Assembly (NCBI GenBank): GCA_945906105.1 | Contig: CAMDQO010000027.1 | Location: forward strand, 1 to 36,692 | Source of the DNA: Novosphingobium sp. Chol11 | GTDB taxonomy: Bacteria; Pseudomonadota; Alphaproteobacteria; Sphingomonadales; Sphingomonadaceae | Reading direction: 5' to 3' | Length of the DNA stretch: 36,692 nucleotides | Part shown: positions 8,494 through 17,007 of the stretch, piece after piece | How positions within the stretch are numbered: the first letter of the stretch is position 1 | Layout of the letters: every line of letters begins with the position of its first letter | Notes under the pieces: model-generated | Databases searched by the model: none | The model's input: the letters and a program-made list of their open reading frames with translations, nothing else | Told to the model about the DNA's origin: nothing | Position numbers and translations under genes: made by a program

Positions 8494-9411
8494 ATCGGCG
8501 CACATCATGATCACGGGCATTCCCATGCCCCCGAAGCAGGGAGCCACAACCGCGCCTTCGCGCTGGGCGTGGTGCTCAACACGGGCTTTGTCGCAGTCGA
8601 GGCGGGCTATGGCATCGCCTCTGGTTCGATGGCGCTGGTGGCCGATGCCGGACACAACCTTTCCGATGTGCTCGGCCTGCTAATGGCCTGGAGCGCCTCT
8701 GTGCTCGCCACGCGTCCGCCAACAACGCGATTTACCTATGGCTACAAAAGCTCGTCGATCCTGGCGGCGCTGGCCAATGCCGCGCTGCTGATGGCGGCAA
8801 TCGGTGCCATATTGGTGGAGACAATACACCGCTTTTTCGCGCCACAGCCAGTCGCGGGCGGCACGGTCATGGCGGTGGCTGCGGTCGGGATCGTGATCAA
8901 CACGATCACCGCGCTGATGTTCATGCGAGGGCGCAAGCACGATCTCAACATCCGCGGCGCCTTCCTGCACATGGCCGGGGATGCTGCGGTATCGGCGGCG
9001 GTGGTGATCGCGGGCCTGCTGATCATGCGCACCGGGGCAGAGTGGATCGATCCTGCCACCAGTCTGGTGATCCTCGCGGTGATCGGCTGGAGCACCTGGG
9101 GGCTGCTGATCAGTGCGCTGAAGCTTGGCCTGCTCGGTGTGCCCGATGGCATAGACCATGATGCGGTGCGCGGTTTTCTGATGAATCAGAGTGGCGTCAG
9201 CAAAGTGCATGACCTGCATATCTGGCCGATGAGCACCACCGAAACCGCGATGACCGCGCATCTCGTCATGCCCGGCGGCTATCCCGGTGATGCCTTCCTG
9301 CACGGGCTGACGCATGAACTCGCCCATGATTTCGGCATCGGCCACGCCACCTTGCAGGTCGAAACCGGCGAAGGCGCGGAATGTGCGCTGGAGAGCGAAG
9401 CGGTGGTTTAG
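8494..9411 (+). CDS. Cation diffusion facilitator transporter (CzcD/ZitB-like), non-AUG start
   Basis: Predicted to export Zn2+, Co2+ or Cd2+ by proton antiport across the inner membrane. Six membrane segments carry the metal-site signatures ADAGHNLSD in TM2 and HMAGD in TM5, and the cytoplasmic C-terminal domain has KVHDLHIWPMS. A His-rich N-terminus (HHDHGHSH) typical of the family is encoded just after a good Shine-Dalgarno (AGAGG at 8481-8485), but no ATG, GTG or TTG lies between the in-frame stop at 8479-8481 and GTG 8569. I place the start at the ATC codon at 8494 (alternatively 8491), giving 305 aa. Starting at GTG 8569 would remove the His-rich tail and part of TM1. Its TAG overlaps the convergent VOC gene's stop. 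Confidence 0.8.
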   Translation: MGAHHDHGHSHAPEAGSHNRAFALGVVLNTGFVAVEAGYGIASGSMALVADAGHNLSDVLGLLMAWSASVLATRPPTTRFTYGYKSSSILAALANAALLMAAIGAILVETIHRFFAPQPVAGGTVMAVAAVGIVINTITALMFMRGRKHDLNIRGAFLHMAGDAAVSAAVVIAGLLIMRTGAEWIDPATSLVILAVIGWSTWGLLISALKLGLLGVPDGIDHDAVRGFLMNQSGVSKVHDLHIWPMSTTETAMTAHLVMPGGYPGDAFLHGLTHELAHDFGIGHATLQVETGEGAECALESEAVV

Positions 9412-10265
9412 ACGCTCACGAATTCGTGGCGCGCGCCGTAAAAATCGCCCGGCTCAATCGCGAACCCAGTTGAGACGCAGTCCTCAGCAGTCAGTCGCAA
9501 CTGGCACTTTCCCTCAAAATGCCCGCGCGCGCTGGCCGCATCCGCGACCTGCCAGACCAGCGCATAGATGCCGTTCTGAGGCTTGTTGAGGAAGTCTCCG
9601 AGCGGGCCGGTGGCAGGATCATCCGGCTGGATAAAGGCAACGCTGGTGTCACCCACCCGGATCAGCACACGGCGGGCGGGTTGCGGCTGGGCGGTGCGCT
9701 CATCGGCCAGTAGCTCACCATCGACAGACTGCGTGAAAAAGCGAAACGCCGCTTCGATATCCGAAGTCACGCAAGCGATATGATCGAGCCGCAGCACCCC
9801 GCTGGCATGGCCCTGCCCCACTTCTGGCGACCAGCCTGTCCGATCATAGGGATCATTGGGCATCGCCGTTTCGCAGACTTCGAGAAGCACCCCGCCGGTT
9901 GATTCCGGCTTTACGAAGAAGAAAATGCCATAGTCGCTGGCGACCTTGCAGCCCGCATCGCGAAAGGCCTGACTGGCCGCCTTGCCGTCCGCAACTTTCA
10001 ACTCAAAGGAATGGAACGCCTGCCCGATTTTCGCTGCCATCCGGGCATAGGGCTTGTCCAGATTGGCCGGATCGCGCGGGGCCATCGGCTCGACCATATG
10101 GTTGGTGACATAGAGCAACGCGCAATCGCGGTCCTCGGCGGGAAAGTAGTTCTCGGCAAAGACCAGCCCGCCCAGCGCATCCTGATAAAGCAAGCGGCAG
10201 CCATAGATGTCGGTCGTCGCGTGGATGGTGTGGATCACGCGGGAGACGGGGATGGGGGCAGGCAT
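9408..10265 (-). CDS. Two-domain VOC (glyoxalase/dioxygenase-fold) protein
   Basis: A 285-residue protein of two vicinal-oxygen-chelate modules: the first about 8-140 (VIHTIHATTDIYGC..LYQDALG, ending GVLLEVCE), the second about 160-285 (LRLDHIACVTSDIEAAFRFF). VOC proteins are metal-dependent lyases, isomerases or ring-cleaving dioxygenases; the substrate here is not known. The ATG at 10265 is supported by AGGAGA about 8 nt upstream; the frame continues 15 codons further without a better start. The stop codon overlaps the CDF transporter's stop on the other strand. Confidence 0.75.
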   Translation of the reverse strand: MPAPIPVSRVIHTIHATTDIYGCRLLYQDALGGLVFAENYFPAEDRDCALLYVTNHMVEPMAPRDPANLDKPYARMAAKIGQAFHSFELKVADGKAASQAFRDAGCKVASDYGIFFFVKPESTGGVLLEVCETAMPNDPYDRTGWSPEVGQGHASGVLRLDHIACVTSDIEAAFRFFTQSVDGELLADERTAQPQPARRVLIRVGDTSVAFIQPDDPATGPLGDFLNKPQNGIYALVWQVADAASARGHFEGKCQLRLTAEDCVSTGFAIEPGDFYGARHEFVSV

Positions 10266-10351
10266 GGCGGGGTTCTCCTCTTGCACAATGGCTAGACTGG
10301 CGCGTTGCAAATCGGCAAGCTGGCAGCCCGATTCATCGGTGGGAGGATGCC

Positions 10352-10837
10352 ATGCCGGACACAGTGCGCGAGGGCGGATGCGGCTGCGGAGCCGTGCGCT
10401 ACCGGGTGACCGGCGAGCCGATCTTCGTCAACAATTGCCACTGCACCCAGTGCCAGCAGCAGACCGGATCAACCAGCGTGGTCAATGCTTTCTTCGAAGC
10501 CGAGCGGATCGAGGTGCTGGAAGGCGAGTTGTCAGAGAATACGGTCACCGCCGGCAGCGGCGGTCCGCACATCATCGTGCGCTGTGCAACCTGCGGTACG
10601 GCGCTGTGGAGCCATTACCCCCGCATGGGCCGCAACGGCTCTGGCCTGCGTGTCGGCACACTGGACGATAGCGGCGCGTTCACCCCGGACGCGGTGATCT
10701 TTAGCGCGGAAAAGATGCCCTGGGTGGCGCTGCCCGAAGCCATCCCGGCCTTCGAGAAAACCTACGACTTCCGCGAAGTGCTGCCGCCGGAACGCGTGGC
10801 AAGGCTGCGCGAACTGTCAAAGCGCGCGGCGGCTTAG
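10352..10837 (+). CDS. GFA (CENP-V/GFA zinc) domain protein
   Basis: A 161-residue member of the GFA family, named after glutathione-dependent formaldehyde-activating enzyme. Zinc-ligand cysteines are all present: Cys10 and Cys12 (GGCGCGAVRY), Cys29, Cys31 and Cys34 (NCHCTQCQ), Cys78 and Cys81 (RCATCGTALW). True formaldehyde activation is shown for few members, so function is unassigned. GGGAGG stands a few bases before the ATG. It is divergent from the VOC gene and convergent with clpX across a palindromic repeat. Confidence 0.85.
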   Translation: MPDTVREGGCGCGAVRYRVTGEPIFVNNCHCTQCQQQTGSTSVVNAFFEAERIEVLEGELSENTVTAGSGGPHIIVRCATCGTALWSHYPRMGRNGSGLRVGTLDDSGAFTPDAVIFSAEKMPWVALPEAIPAFEKTYDFREVLPPERVARLRELSKRAAA

Positions 10838-10855
10838 AGGAGACTGCGCAAAATC

Positions 10856-10995
10856 TGAACCACACGATCCTCCCCTGTTAGGGGAGGTGGCAGCCCTCTT
10901 GGGCTGACGGAGGGGTGACAACGCTGGCGTGGATACCCCTCCGACTGCCTTTGAGGCAGCCACCTCACCCACAGGGGGAGGATCGAAGTGGTTCA
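10856..10995. repeat. 140-bp imperfect palindrome between convergent genes
   Basis: The ends TGAACCAC (10856-10863) and GTGGTTCA (10988-10995) are exact reverse complements. Inside, the two halves (10866-10916 and 10935-10984) stay largely complementary, with GATCCTCCCC / GGGGAGGATC, AGGTGGC / GCCACCT and ACGGAGGGGT / ACCCCTCCG segments. It fills most of the GFA-clpX gap and may terminate both genes. In size and position it parallels the 5263-5401 palindrome, but the sequence is only loosely related. Confidence 0.75.
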
Positions 10996-11098
10996 CATTT
11001 CCAGCGGCTTGCTCTAGGTGGTGCGTAATTCAGCCGCAAAGCGGTTTAGTTAGTGGTTGCCGTTCGCTGCCCGGCCTCAGTCAAATATCAGCGCAGCC

Positions 11099-12358
11099 TC
11101 AAGCCGCTTCTTCAGCCTTGCCCTTGAGCACCCGGATCGGATCCTTCCGGCCTTCGACGACATCGCCATCGACCACCACTTCGGCAATGTCGGTTTCAGT
11201 CGGCAGATCGAACATCGTATCGAGCAGCATGCTCTCAACGATCGAGCGCAGTCCGCGGGCACCGGTTTTGCGGGCGATGGCCTTCTTGGCGATGGCTTCC
11301 AGCGCATCGTCAGTGAAGGTCAGCGCCACGTCTTCCAGATCGAACAGCTTGGCATATTGCTTGATCAGCGCGTTTTTGGGCTCTTTCAGGATCTTGACCA
11401 GCGCCTCGATATCGAGGTCTTCGAGCGTGGCGATCACCGGCAAACGGCCGACAAATTCGGGGATCAGGCCGAATTTGAGCAGATCTTCCGGCTCCGCCTT
11501 TTGCAGCAGTTCGCCAACCTTGCGCTTGTCCGGATCGGCAACATGCGCACCAAAACCGATCGAGCGCTTTTGCAGGCGGTCCGAAATGATCTTGTCCAGC
11601 CCGGCGAAAGCGCCACCGCAGATGAACAGGATGTTGGTGGTATCAACCTGGAGGAATTCCTGCTGCGGATGTTTGCGTCCGCCCTGCGGCGGGACCGAGG
11701 CAGTGGTGCCCTCCATCAGCTTGAGCAGCGCCTGCTGCACGCCTTCGCCCGAAACGTCGCGGGTGATCGAGGGGTTTTCCGCTTTGCGGCTGATCTTGTC
11801 GATCTCGTCGATATAGACGATGCCGTGCTGCGCCTTTTCGACATTATAGTCGCTCGATTGCAGCAGCTTGAGGATGATGTTCTCAACATCTTCACCGACA
11901 TAACCGGCTTCGGTCAGGGTGGTGGCATCGGCCATGGTGAAGGGCACATCAAACGTCTTGGCGAGCGTCTGGGCGAGCAAAGTCTTGCCGCAACCGGTTG
12001 GCCCGATCAGCAGGATGTTGGACTTGGAAAGTTCAACCTCGCCGCCCTTGCCGCTGTGTTTCAGCCGCTTGTAGTGGTTGTGCACCGCGACCGAGAGCAC
12101 GCGCTTGGCGCGGTCTTGGCCGATGACATAATCGTTGAGCGTGGTGAAGATATCGCGGGGCGTGGGAACGCCGCCGTCCTTCTTGCCCGCGATCCCGGCC
12201 TTGGTTTCCTCGCGAATGATGTCATTGCACAGTTCGACGCATTCATCGCAGATGAACACAGTGGGGCCGGCGATGAGCTTGCGCACTTCATGCTGCGATT
12301 TCCCGCAGAAGCTGCAGTAAAGTGTGCTTTTCGCGTCTGATCCGCTCAGTTTCGTCAT
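11099..12358 (-). CDS. clpX: ATP-dependent protease ATPase subunit ClpX
   Basis: Unfoldase that recognises substrates and feeds them to ClpP; in alphaproteobacteria it degrades CtrA through CpdR, which ties in with chpT in this window. The 419-residue protein has the N-terminal zinc domain (Cys15, Cys18, Cys37, Cys40), Walker A GPTGCGKT (119-126), the pore loop GYVG (152-155), Walker B with Asp184-Glu185, the RKH loop ([10 protein letters not shown]) and the ClpP-docking IGF loop (RSIGFG). GGAAG precedes the ATG at 12358 at good spacing. clpP is 132 nt upstream on the same strand. Confidence 0.98.
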   Translation of the reverse strand: MTKLSGSDAKSTLYCSFCGKSQHEVRKLIAGPTVFICDECVELCNDIIREETKAGIAGKKDGGVPTPRDIFTTLNDYVIGQDRAKRVLSVAVHNHYKRLKHSGKGGEVELSKSNILLIGPTGCGKTLLAQTLAKTFDVPFTMADATTLTEAGYVGEDVENIILKLLQSSDYNVEKAQHGIVYIDEIDKISRKAENPSITRDVSGEGVQQALLKLMEGTTASVPPQGGRKHPQQEFLQVDTTNILFICGGAFAGLDKIISDRLQKRSIGFGAHVADPDKRKVGELLQKAEPEDLLKFGLIPEFVGRLPVIATLEDLDIEALVKILKEPKNALIKQYAKLFDLEDVALTFTDDALEAIAKKAIARKTGARGLRSIVESMLLDTMFDLPTETDIAEVVVDGDVVEGRKDPIRVLKGKAEEAA

Positions 12359-12432
12359 TCGTTCTTCCGTATGCCCACTCTGGTCTGTGGACTCGCCGAG
12401 TCTAGCCCGGCAAATCTGATAATCAATCCCGC

Positions 12433-12457
12433 CTTATAGCAGCCTTTGCTTTCCAAG
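12433..12457 (-). promoter_or_regulatory. Possible clpX promoter (RpoH-like)
   Basis: On the minus strand CTTGGAA (ending at 12457) is followed about 11 nt later by CTATAAG, resembling a heat-shock (CTTG...) promoter or a sigma-70 -10 TATAAG. It lies about 75-100 nt before the clpX start in the clpP-clpX gap. Spacing is at the short limit, so this is tentative. Confidence 0.3.
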
Positions 12458-12490
12458 GGCTGAAAACGCTCCGGCGGCTGCACGTCTAGC

Positions 12491-13165
12491 CTATTCCTGC
12501 GGTGGAACCAGCACATCGGTTTCAGGCCGGCTCTCAAAAACCTTATCTACAAGGCCGAATTCCTTGGCTTCATTGGCATCGAGCCAGTTGTCGCGATCAA
12601 CCGCTAGGGCAATCTCTTCCACAGGCTTGCCGGTGAACTTGGCATAAAGTTCGTTCAACCGCATGCGCAACCGCAGAATCTCGCGCGCCTGAATTTCGAT
12701 ATCACTCGCCATGCCGCGCGCACCGCCCGAAGGCTGGTGGATCATGATTCGCGCTTGCGGCAGTGCCACCCGCATCCCCGGCTCACCGGCGGCAAGCAGG
12801 AAGCTGCCCATCGAGCAGGCCTGACCGACGCAGACGGTGGAAACGCGCGGACGGATATACTGCATGGTATCGTGGATCGCGAGACCCGCCGTCACCACGC
12901 CGCCGGGCGAATTGATGTACATCGAGATATCCTTGGAAGGATTCTCGCTTTCCAGAAACAACAGTTGCGCGACGATCAGCGAGGCCATGTGATCCTCAAC
13001 CTCACCCGTCACAAAGACGATCCGTTCACGCAACAGGCGCGAGAAGATGTCAAAACTACGCTCACCCCGGCTGGTCTGCTCGACCACCATCGGCACCAGA
13101 GCGCCGGTCATCGGGTCGCGCGTAAACTTTCCTTGGGCATTTGATGCCCCGAACAGGTCGAGCAT
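12491..13165 (-). CDS. clpP: ATP-dependent Clp protease proteolytic subunit
   Basis: Serine peptidase forming the 14-subunit chamber that pairs with ClpX (next gene) or ClpA. With the ATG at 13165 (MLDLFGASN, supported by GAGG 6 nt upstream) the protein has 224 residues. The catalytic triad is Ser118 (GQACSMGS), His143 (MIHQP) and Asp192, the last placed by the same 49-residue spacing from His as in E. coli ClpP. A start 12 nt upstream (MRIPMLD) is possible. The N-terminal extension is somewhat longer than in enterobacteria, as in other sphingomonads. Confidence 0.97.
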   Translation of the reverse strand: MLDLFGASNAQGKFTRDPMTGALVPMVVEQTSRGERSFDIFSRLLRERIVFVTGEVEDHMASLIVAQLLFLESENPSKDISMYINSPGGVVTAGLAIHDTMQYIRPRVSTVCVGQACSMGSFLLAAGEPGMRVALPQARIMIHQPSGGARGMASDIEIQAREILRLRMRLNELYAKFTGKPVEEIALAVDRDNWLDANEAKEFGLVDKVFESRPETDVLVPPQE

Positions 13166-13189
13166 GGGAATCCTCATCTGGTTGGAAAG

Positions 13190-13222
13190 CCTATCTCGCG
13201 ACTGAACGACCGATGTTCAAGG
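13190..13222 (-). promoter_or_regulatory. Possible heat-shock promoter of clpP
   Basis: On the minus strand a CTTGAAC element (complement at 13215-13221) matches the RpoH -35 consensus. Roughly 14-16 nt later comes CGCGAGATAG, a poor -10. It lies some 25-55 nt before the clpP start. Only the -35 half is convincing. Confidence 0.3.
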
Positions 13223-13331
13223 GCGTTAACCCCTTTTGTGCGGATGTCACCGTGTCATCGACCATTGCCTGCCCCCTTGCACCACTTCAGCAACTGGCGC
13301 AGCATCATGCAAAATGGGGGTCACAAAATCC

Positions 13332-14822
13332 ATGCCACGCCTTTTTCGCCTGCTGCCCGTGCTGCTTGTTCTCTCCGGCTGCGCGACCATTCCGCGTCAG
13401 GATATCTCCAGTGCGCCAGTGCGGGCATCTGATTTCGTCCAGCGAATCGAGGCACTTGATGACAACGGGCCAAAGCTGAACGCGGTTATCGCGATCAACC
13501 CCGAAGCGCTGCGCGATGCCGCGCGGGCCGAGACGCTGCCCGGACCACTGGCGGGCAAGGCGGTGCTGATCAAGGACAATATCGAAACCGCAGACCGGAT
13601 GCCGACAACGGCGGGCAGTCTGGCGCTGAAAGACAATTTCACCGGCCGCGATGCGCCGCTGGTGGCAAAATTGCGGGCATCAGGCGTGGTCATCCTTGGC
13701 AAGACCAATCTTTCCGAATGGGCAAACATCCGCGGCAGCCGCTCGACCAGCGGCTGGAGCGGTGTGGGCGGACAGACAAAAAACCCCCATGCGCTGGATC
13801 GCAGCCCCTGCGGTTCATCCGCCGGGAGCGGCGTGGCGGTGGCGGCTGGCCTCGCCTGGGCAGCGATCGGCACCGAAACCGATGGCTCGATCACTTGCCC
13901 CGCCAGCATCAATGGCATTGTCGGGTTCAAGCCCACGGTGGGCCTGATCAGCCGCCGCCATATCGTGCCGATCAGCCACAGTCAGGATACGGCAGGGCCG
14001 ATGACCACCAGCGTTTTCGATGCCGCGCTGCTGCTCACCGCCATGGCCGGGCCTGATGCGGCTGATCCGCAGACGGCGCGCGCCGATCTGCAGTTACAGG
14101 ACTTTGCCGAAGGGCTCGACAAGGCGAGTCTGGCTGGGGTCCGCATCGGCGTGCTGCGCAAAGCCGTGGGCAACAGCCCCGGCATCAACGCCCTGTTCAC
14201 AGCGGCGCTGGCGGACCTGAAACGCGGCGGGGCGGTGCTGATCGAGCTTGATTTTGAGGCCGATGCTTCGATGTACCGCGACGAGTCGCTGGTGCTACGC
14301 TGGGAGCTCAAGCAGGATCTCAATGCCTATCTCAAGGGACTGCCCGGCAATCCGCCGGTGCGCTCGCTCGCCGATGTCATTGCCTGGAACAAGGCCCACG
14401 CAGCAGAGGAACTGCGCTGGTTCGGGCAGGAAACCTTCGAGGCCGCCCACAAGCTTACCGATGAGGCGGCTTATAAAAAGGCCCGCGAAAATTCGCTGCG
14501 GCTGGCGGGCAAGGACGGCATCGACAAGCTGCTGGCCGATAACAAGCTCAGCCTGCTCATCTTCCCCACCGAGGGACCGGCATGGCCGATTGACCTGATC
14601 ACCGTGTCACACGGGCTGGATGTGGGCGCAGGCAGCCTTGCCGCCATCGCCGGCTATCCGCACATCACCGTGCCGATGGGCGCGGTTGAGGGACTTCCGG
14701 TGGGGCTGAGCATCGTTGGCACGCAGTGGGAGGACCGCAAGGTGCTGGAGGCTGGCGCAGTTTATGAGCGGCTGCGCAGCGCCAAGGTGCCGGTGCCGGG
14801 GTTCAGGCGTTGGGGAGAGTAG
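13332..14822 (+). CDS. Lipoprotein amidase of the amidase-signature family
   Basis: A 496-residue amidase-signature enzyme, probably anchored to the envelope by lipidation: the N-terminus is a signal peptide with lipobox LSGC (Cys17). The catalytic Ser-cisSer-Lys triad is visible as Lys81 (IKDNIE), Ser162 (CGSSAGSG) and Ser186 (TETDGSIT), with the family's 24-residue spacing between the serines. It is related to secreted peptide/aryl amidases, not GatA, given the exported form and lack of gatBC nearby. An in-frame ATG at 13314 would add six residues. It stands on the opposite strand between clpP and tig, breaking that normally compact cluster. Confidence 0.88.
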   Translation: MPRLFRLLPVLLVLSGCATIPRQDISSAPVRASDFVQRIEALDDNGPKLNAVIAINPEALRDAARAETLPGPLAGKAVLIKDNIETADRMPTTAGSLALKDNFTGRDAPLVAKLRASGVVILGKTNLSEWANIRGSRSTSGWSGVGGQTKNPHALDRSPCGSSAGSGVAVAAGLAWAAIGTETDGSITCPASINGIVGFKPTVGLISRRHIVPISHSQDTAGPMTTSVFDAALLLTAMAGPDAADPQTARADLQLQDFAEGLDKASLAGVRIGVLRKAVGNSPGINALFTAALADLKRGGAVLIELDFEADASMYRDESLVLRWELKQDLNAYLKGLPGNPPVRSLADVIAWNKAHAAEELRWFGQETFEAAHKLTDEAAYKKARENSLRLAGKDGIDKLLADNKLSLLIFPTEGPAWPIDLITVSHGLDVGAGSLAAIAGYPHITVPMGAVEGLPVGLSIVGTQWEDRKVLEAGAVYERLRSAKVPVPGFRRWGE

Positions 14823-14875
14823 TGCCACCTAATGCAGCGATTGCGTGAAAAATGCGCCACTCTAAGGTTGAAACG

Positions 14876-15298
14876 ATGAAGCAACGACGTGCCCCTAGTA
14901 AACGTGCTGCACTTTGGCAGCGTTATTGGGCCATTACACTGGATCACAGAAATGGTCTTTACGAACCCATACTCTGGCATCTCACTTTTGGTGGAGATTT
15001 TTCCGCCATGACAACCCTTGCCGACACATTTCATAAGCGAGGACGGATTGCCGATCCTTTCAGCAAACTCGGGCTTAATAACCGCGCTGATCGCGGGGGC
15101 TATGAATATGCATCTCAGCATCTGGCAATGGACGCATTCAACAGGCGAGATATGAAGAACTATCGGTACTGGTTACGTCGCCATGCGAGATTTGGTGACC
15201 CTGACGTGGTTCGCGAACTGAAACGGTTCGAGTCACGGTTGCCGCATTTTGCAGCCGGTAAAATCGGGCGGCTGCGCCCCTATCGCAAGGATGAATAG
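14876..15298 (+). CDS. Hypothetical protein, low-GC, possibly Sel1-like
   Basis: A 140-residue basic protein I do not recognise firmly. It has no signal peptide or membrane segment. The middle and end (AMDAFNRRDMKNYRYWLRR, then FGDPDVVRELKRFE) look like worn helical-repeat units of the Sel1/TPR kind. Base composition is visibly lower in GC than the neighbours, suggesting acquisition or relaxed codon use. I prefer the ATG at 14876, which has AAGG 8 nt upstream; an in-frame ATG at 14852 would add eight residues. It is convergent with tig across a hairpin. Confidence 0.6.
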   Translation: MKQRRAPSKRAALWQRYWAITLDHRNGLYEPILWHLTFGGDFSAMTTLADTFHKRGRIADPFSKLGLNNRADRGGYEYASQHLAMDAFNRRDMKNYRYWLRRHARFGDPDVVRELKRFESRLPHFAAGKIGRLRPYRKDE

Positions 15299-15303
15299 TC
15301 AAA

Positions 15304-15330
15304 CGGCCCGGCGCTATTCGCACCGGGCCG
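15304..15330. terminator. Hairpin between convergent genes (tig side has a T run)
   Basis: Arms CGGCCCGG (15304-15311) and CCGGGCCG (15323-15330) form a perfect 8-bp stem with an 11-nt loop. On the minus strand the stem is followed by TTTGAC, so it may end tig transcription. On the plus strand there is no T run. Confidence 0.6.
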
Positions 15331-15358
15331 CATGTATAGCTTAGCCTGAACGGCGCGC

Positions 15359-16948
15359 TTATTTCTTGGCAGCAGCCTTCTTGGCCGGAGCCTTCTTGGG
15401 CGCTGCTTCTTCAGCCTTCTCAGCCCCCTCGGCTTCGCTCGGGACAGGCTTGGGCGCGGCTTCCTTCTTCGGAGCGGCAGCCTTCTTGGCGGGCTTGGCT
15501 TCCTCAGCAGGAGCGGCCTCAACCGGTGCGGCTTCTTCCCCCTCGGCTTCGCTCGGGACAGGCTTGCCTGCCTTCTTGGCAGCTGGCTTCTTTGCAGTCT
15601 TGGCCGGAGCAGGAGCAACTTCTTCCGCTTCGATTGCGGCCTGCAACTCGTCCTTAGTCACGGTCTTTTCGGTAACTTCGGCCTTGTCGAACAGGAAGTC
15701 GACGACCTTGTCCTCGTAAAGCGGTGCGCGCAGCTGGGCGGCGGCGAGCGGATCGGACTGGATGTATTCAGCAAAGCGCTGACGATCTTCCTCGCGGTAC
15801 TGCTGGGCTGCCTGATTAAGCAGCATGTTCATTTCCTGCGCCGTCACTTCCACGCCATTTGCCTGGCCGATTTCGGACAGCAGCAGGCCAAGGCGGACGC
15901 GGCGCACGGCGATGGCGCGGTAATCGTCCTTCTCGTCCTCGATTTCCTTCAGCGCAGCAGCGGTATCTTCCTCGCCCTGGGCTTCCTGAGTGAGCTGCTG
16001 CCAGATCTGGGCGAATTCAGCTTCGACCATCGAGGGCGGCACATCGAAATCATGACCGGCGGCAAGCGTATCAAGCAACTGGCGCTTCATCTGAGTGCGG
16101 GTCTGACCGGCAGTTTCCTGCTCAAGCTGGCCGCGCAGCAGGGTTTGCAGCATTTCAAGGCTTTCAAGGCCGAGGTTCTTGGCGAAATCCTCGTCAATCA
16201 CGGCTTCACCTGCAACCTTCACCGCCTTGACAGTGATGTCGAAGGTGACGTCCTTGCCCTTGAGGTTCTCGGCCGGATAGTCAGCCGGGAAAGTGACGTT
16301 GATCGTCTTTTCATCACCAGCCTTGGCACCCACGAGCTGTTCTTCGAAGCCGGGGATGAAGCGGTTGGCACCGATTTCGACAGCAGCGTCTTCAGCCTTG
16401 CCGCCTTCGAATTCCACGCCATCGAGCTTGCCGACGAAATCGACGATCAGCTGATCGCCGTCTGCGGCCTTCTTGCCCTTCTTGGCATCGGTGAAGCTCT
16501 TGGAACCGGCGGCGATGCGCTTGATGGCTTCTTCGACTTCATCATCGGCAACCGGCACGACCAGCTTGTCGAGCTTCAGCCCATCAAGACTGGGGGTGGC
16601 AATCGTCGGCAGCACTTCGAGCGCGACGGTAAGCTGCGCATCCACGCCCTCTTCATAGCCATCACCAAGCGCCACTTCGGGCTGCATCGCGGGGCGCAGC
16701 TTGTGATCGGCGACCAGCTTGTCCATCGCTTCACGGATCGAGGTGTTGAGCGCTTCCTGATGGAGCGCCGGGCCATGCATCTTCTTGACGAGGTTGGCGG
16801 GCACCTTGCCCGGACGGAAGCCCGGCATGCGCACCTGCGGAGCAAGCTTGCTCACTTCGCCTTCGATCTTCGCCGTGATCGACTTGGCGGTGATCGTAAT
16901 CGTGTAGGCGCGCTTCAGCCCCTCGTTAGTGGTCTCGACAATCTGCAT
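15359..16948 (-). CDS. tig: Trigger factor, with repeat-bearing C-terminal tail
   Basis: Ribosome-associated chaperone and prolyl isomerase that meets nascent chains. The 529-residue protein shows the ribosome-docking motif GFRPGKVP (43-50), a FKBP-type PPIase domain (about 160-250, GANRFIPGFEEQLVGAKAGDEK), and the helical chaperone domain. After about residue 440 comes a low-complexity Ala/Lys/Pro/Glu tail. The tail contains the 9-residue segment KPVPSEAEG twice (462-470 and 500-508), encoded by identical 29-bp DNA repeats. The ATG at 16948 (MQIVE) has GGAAGG upstream; the adjoining GTG is the alternative. The usual neighbours clpP and clpX are on the same strand but about 2.2 kb away. Confidence 0.95.
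   Translation of the reverse strand: MQIVETTNEGLKRAYTITITAKSITAKIEGEVSKLAPQVRMPGFRPGKVPANLVKKMHGPALHQEALNTSIREAMDKLVADHKLRPAMQPEVALGDGYEEGVDAQLTVALEVLPTIATPSLDGLKLDKLVVPVADDEVEEAIKRIAAGSKSFTDAKKGKKAADGDQLIVDFVGKLDGVEFEGGKAEDAAVEIGANRFIPGFEEQLVGAKAGDEKTINVTFPADYPAENLKGKDVTFDITVKAVKVAGEAVIDEDFAKNLGLESLEMLQTLLRGQLEQETAGQTRTQMKRQLLDTLAAGHDFDVPPSMVEAEFAQIWQQLTQEAQGEEDTAAALKEIEDEKDDYRAIAVRRVRLGLLLSEIGQANGVEVTAQEMNMLLNQAAQQYREEDRQRFAEYIQSDPLAAAQLRAPLYEDKVVDFLFDKAEVTEKTVTKDELQAAIEAEEVAPAPAKTAKKPAAKKAGKPVPSEAEGEEAAPVEAAPAEEAKPAKKAAAPKKEAAPKPVPSEAEGAEKAEEAAPKKAPAKKAAAKK
15424..15452. repeat. 29-bp repeat inside tig, copy 2
   Basis: Identical over all 29 bases to 15538-15566. On the minus strand it encodes KPVPSEAEG in frame with tig. 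The sequence (core CTCGGCTTCGCTCGGGACAG) resembles dispersed repeats I know from sphingomonad genomes, though this cannot be verified here. Confidence 0.85.
15538..15566. repeat. 29-bp repeat inside tig, copy 1
   Basis: Exact copy of 15424-15452, offset by 114 nt (38 codons), so both copies keep the tig reading frame and give the same peptide. Confidence 0.85.
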
Positions 16949-17007
16949 CACAACAACAGCCTTCCAAATACTCTAATTCGCAACATCTACACCGAGATCG
17001 GGGGAAT

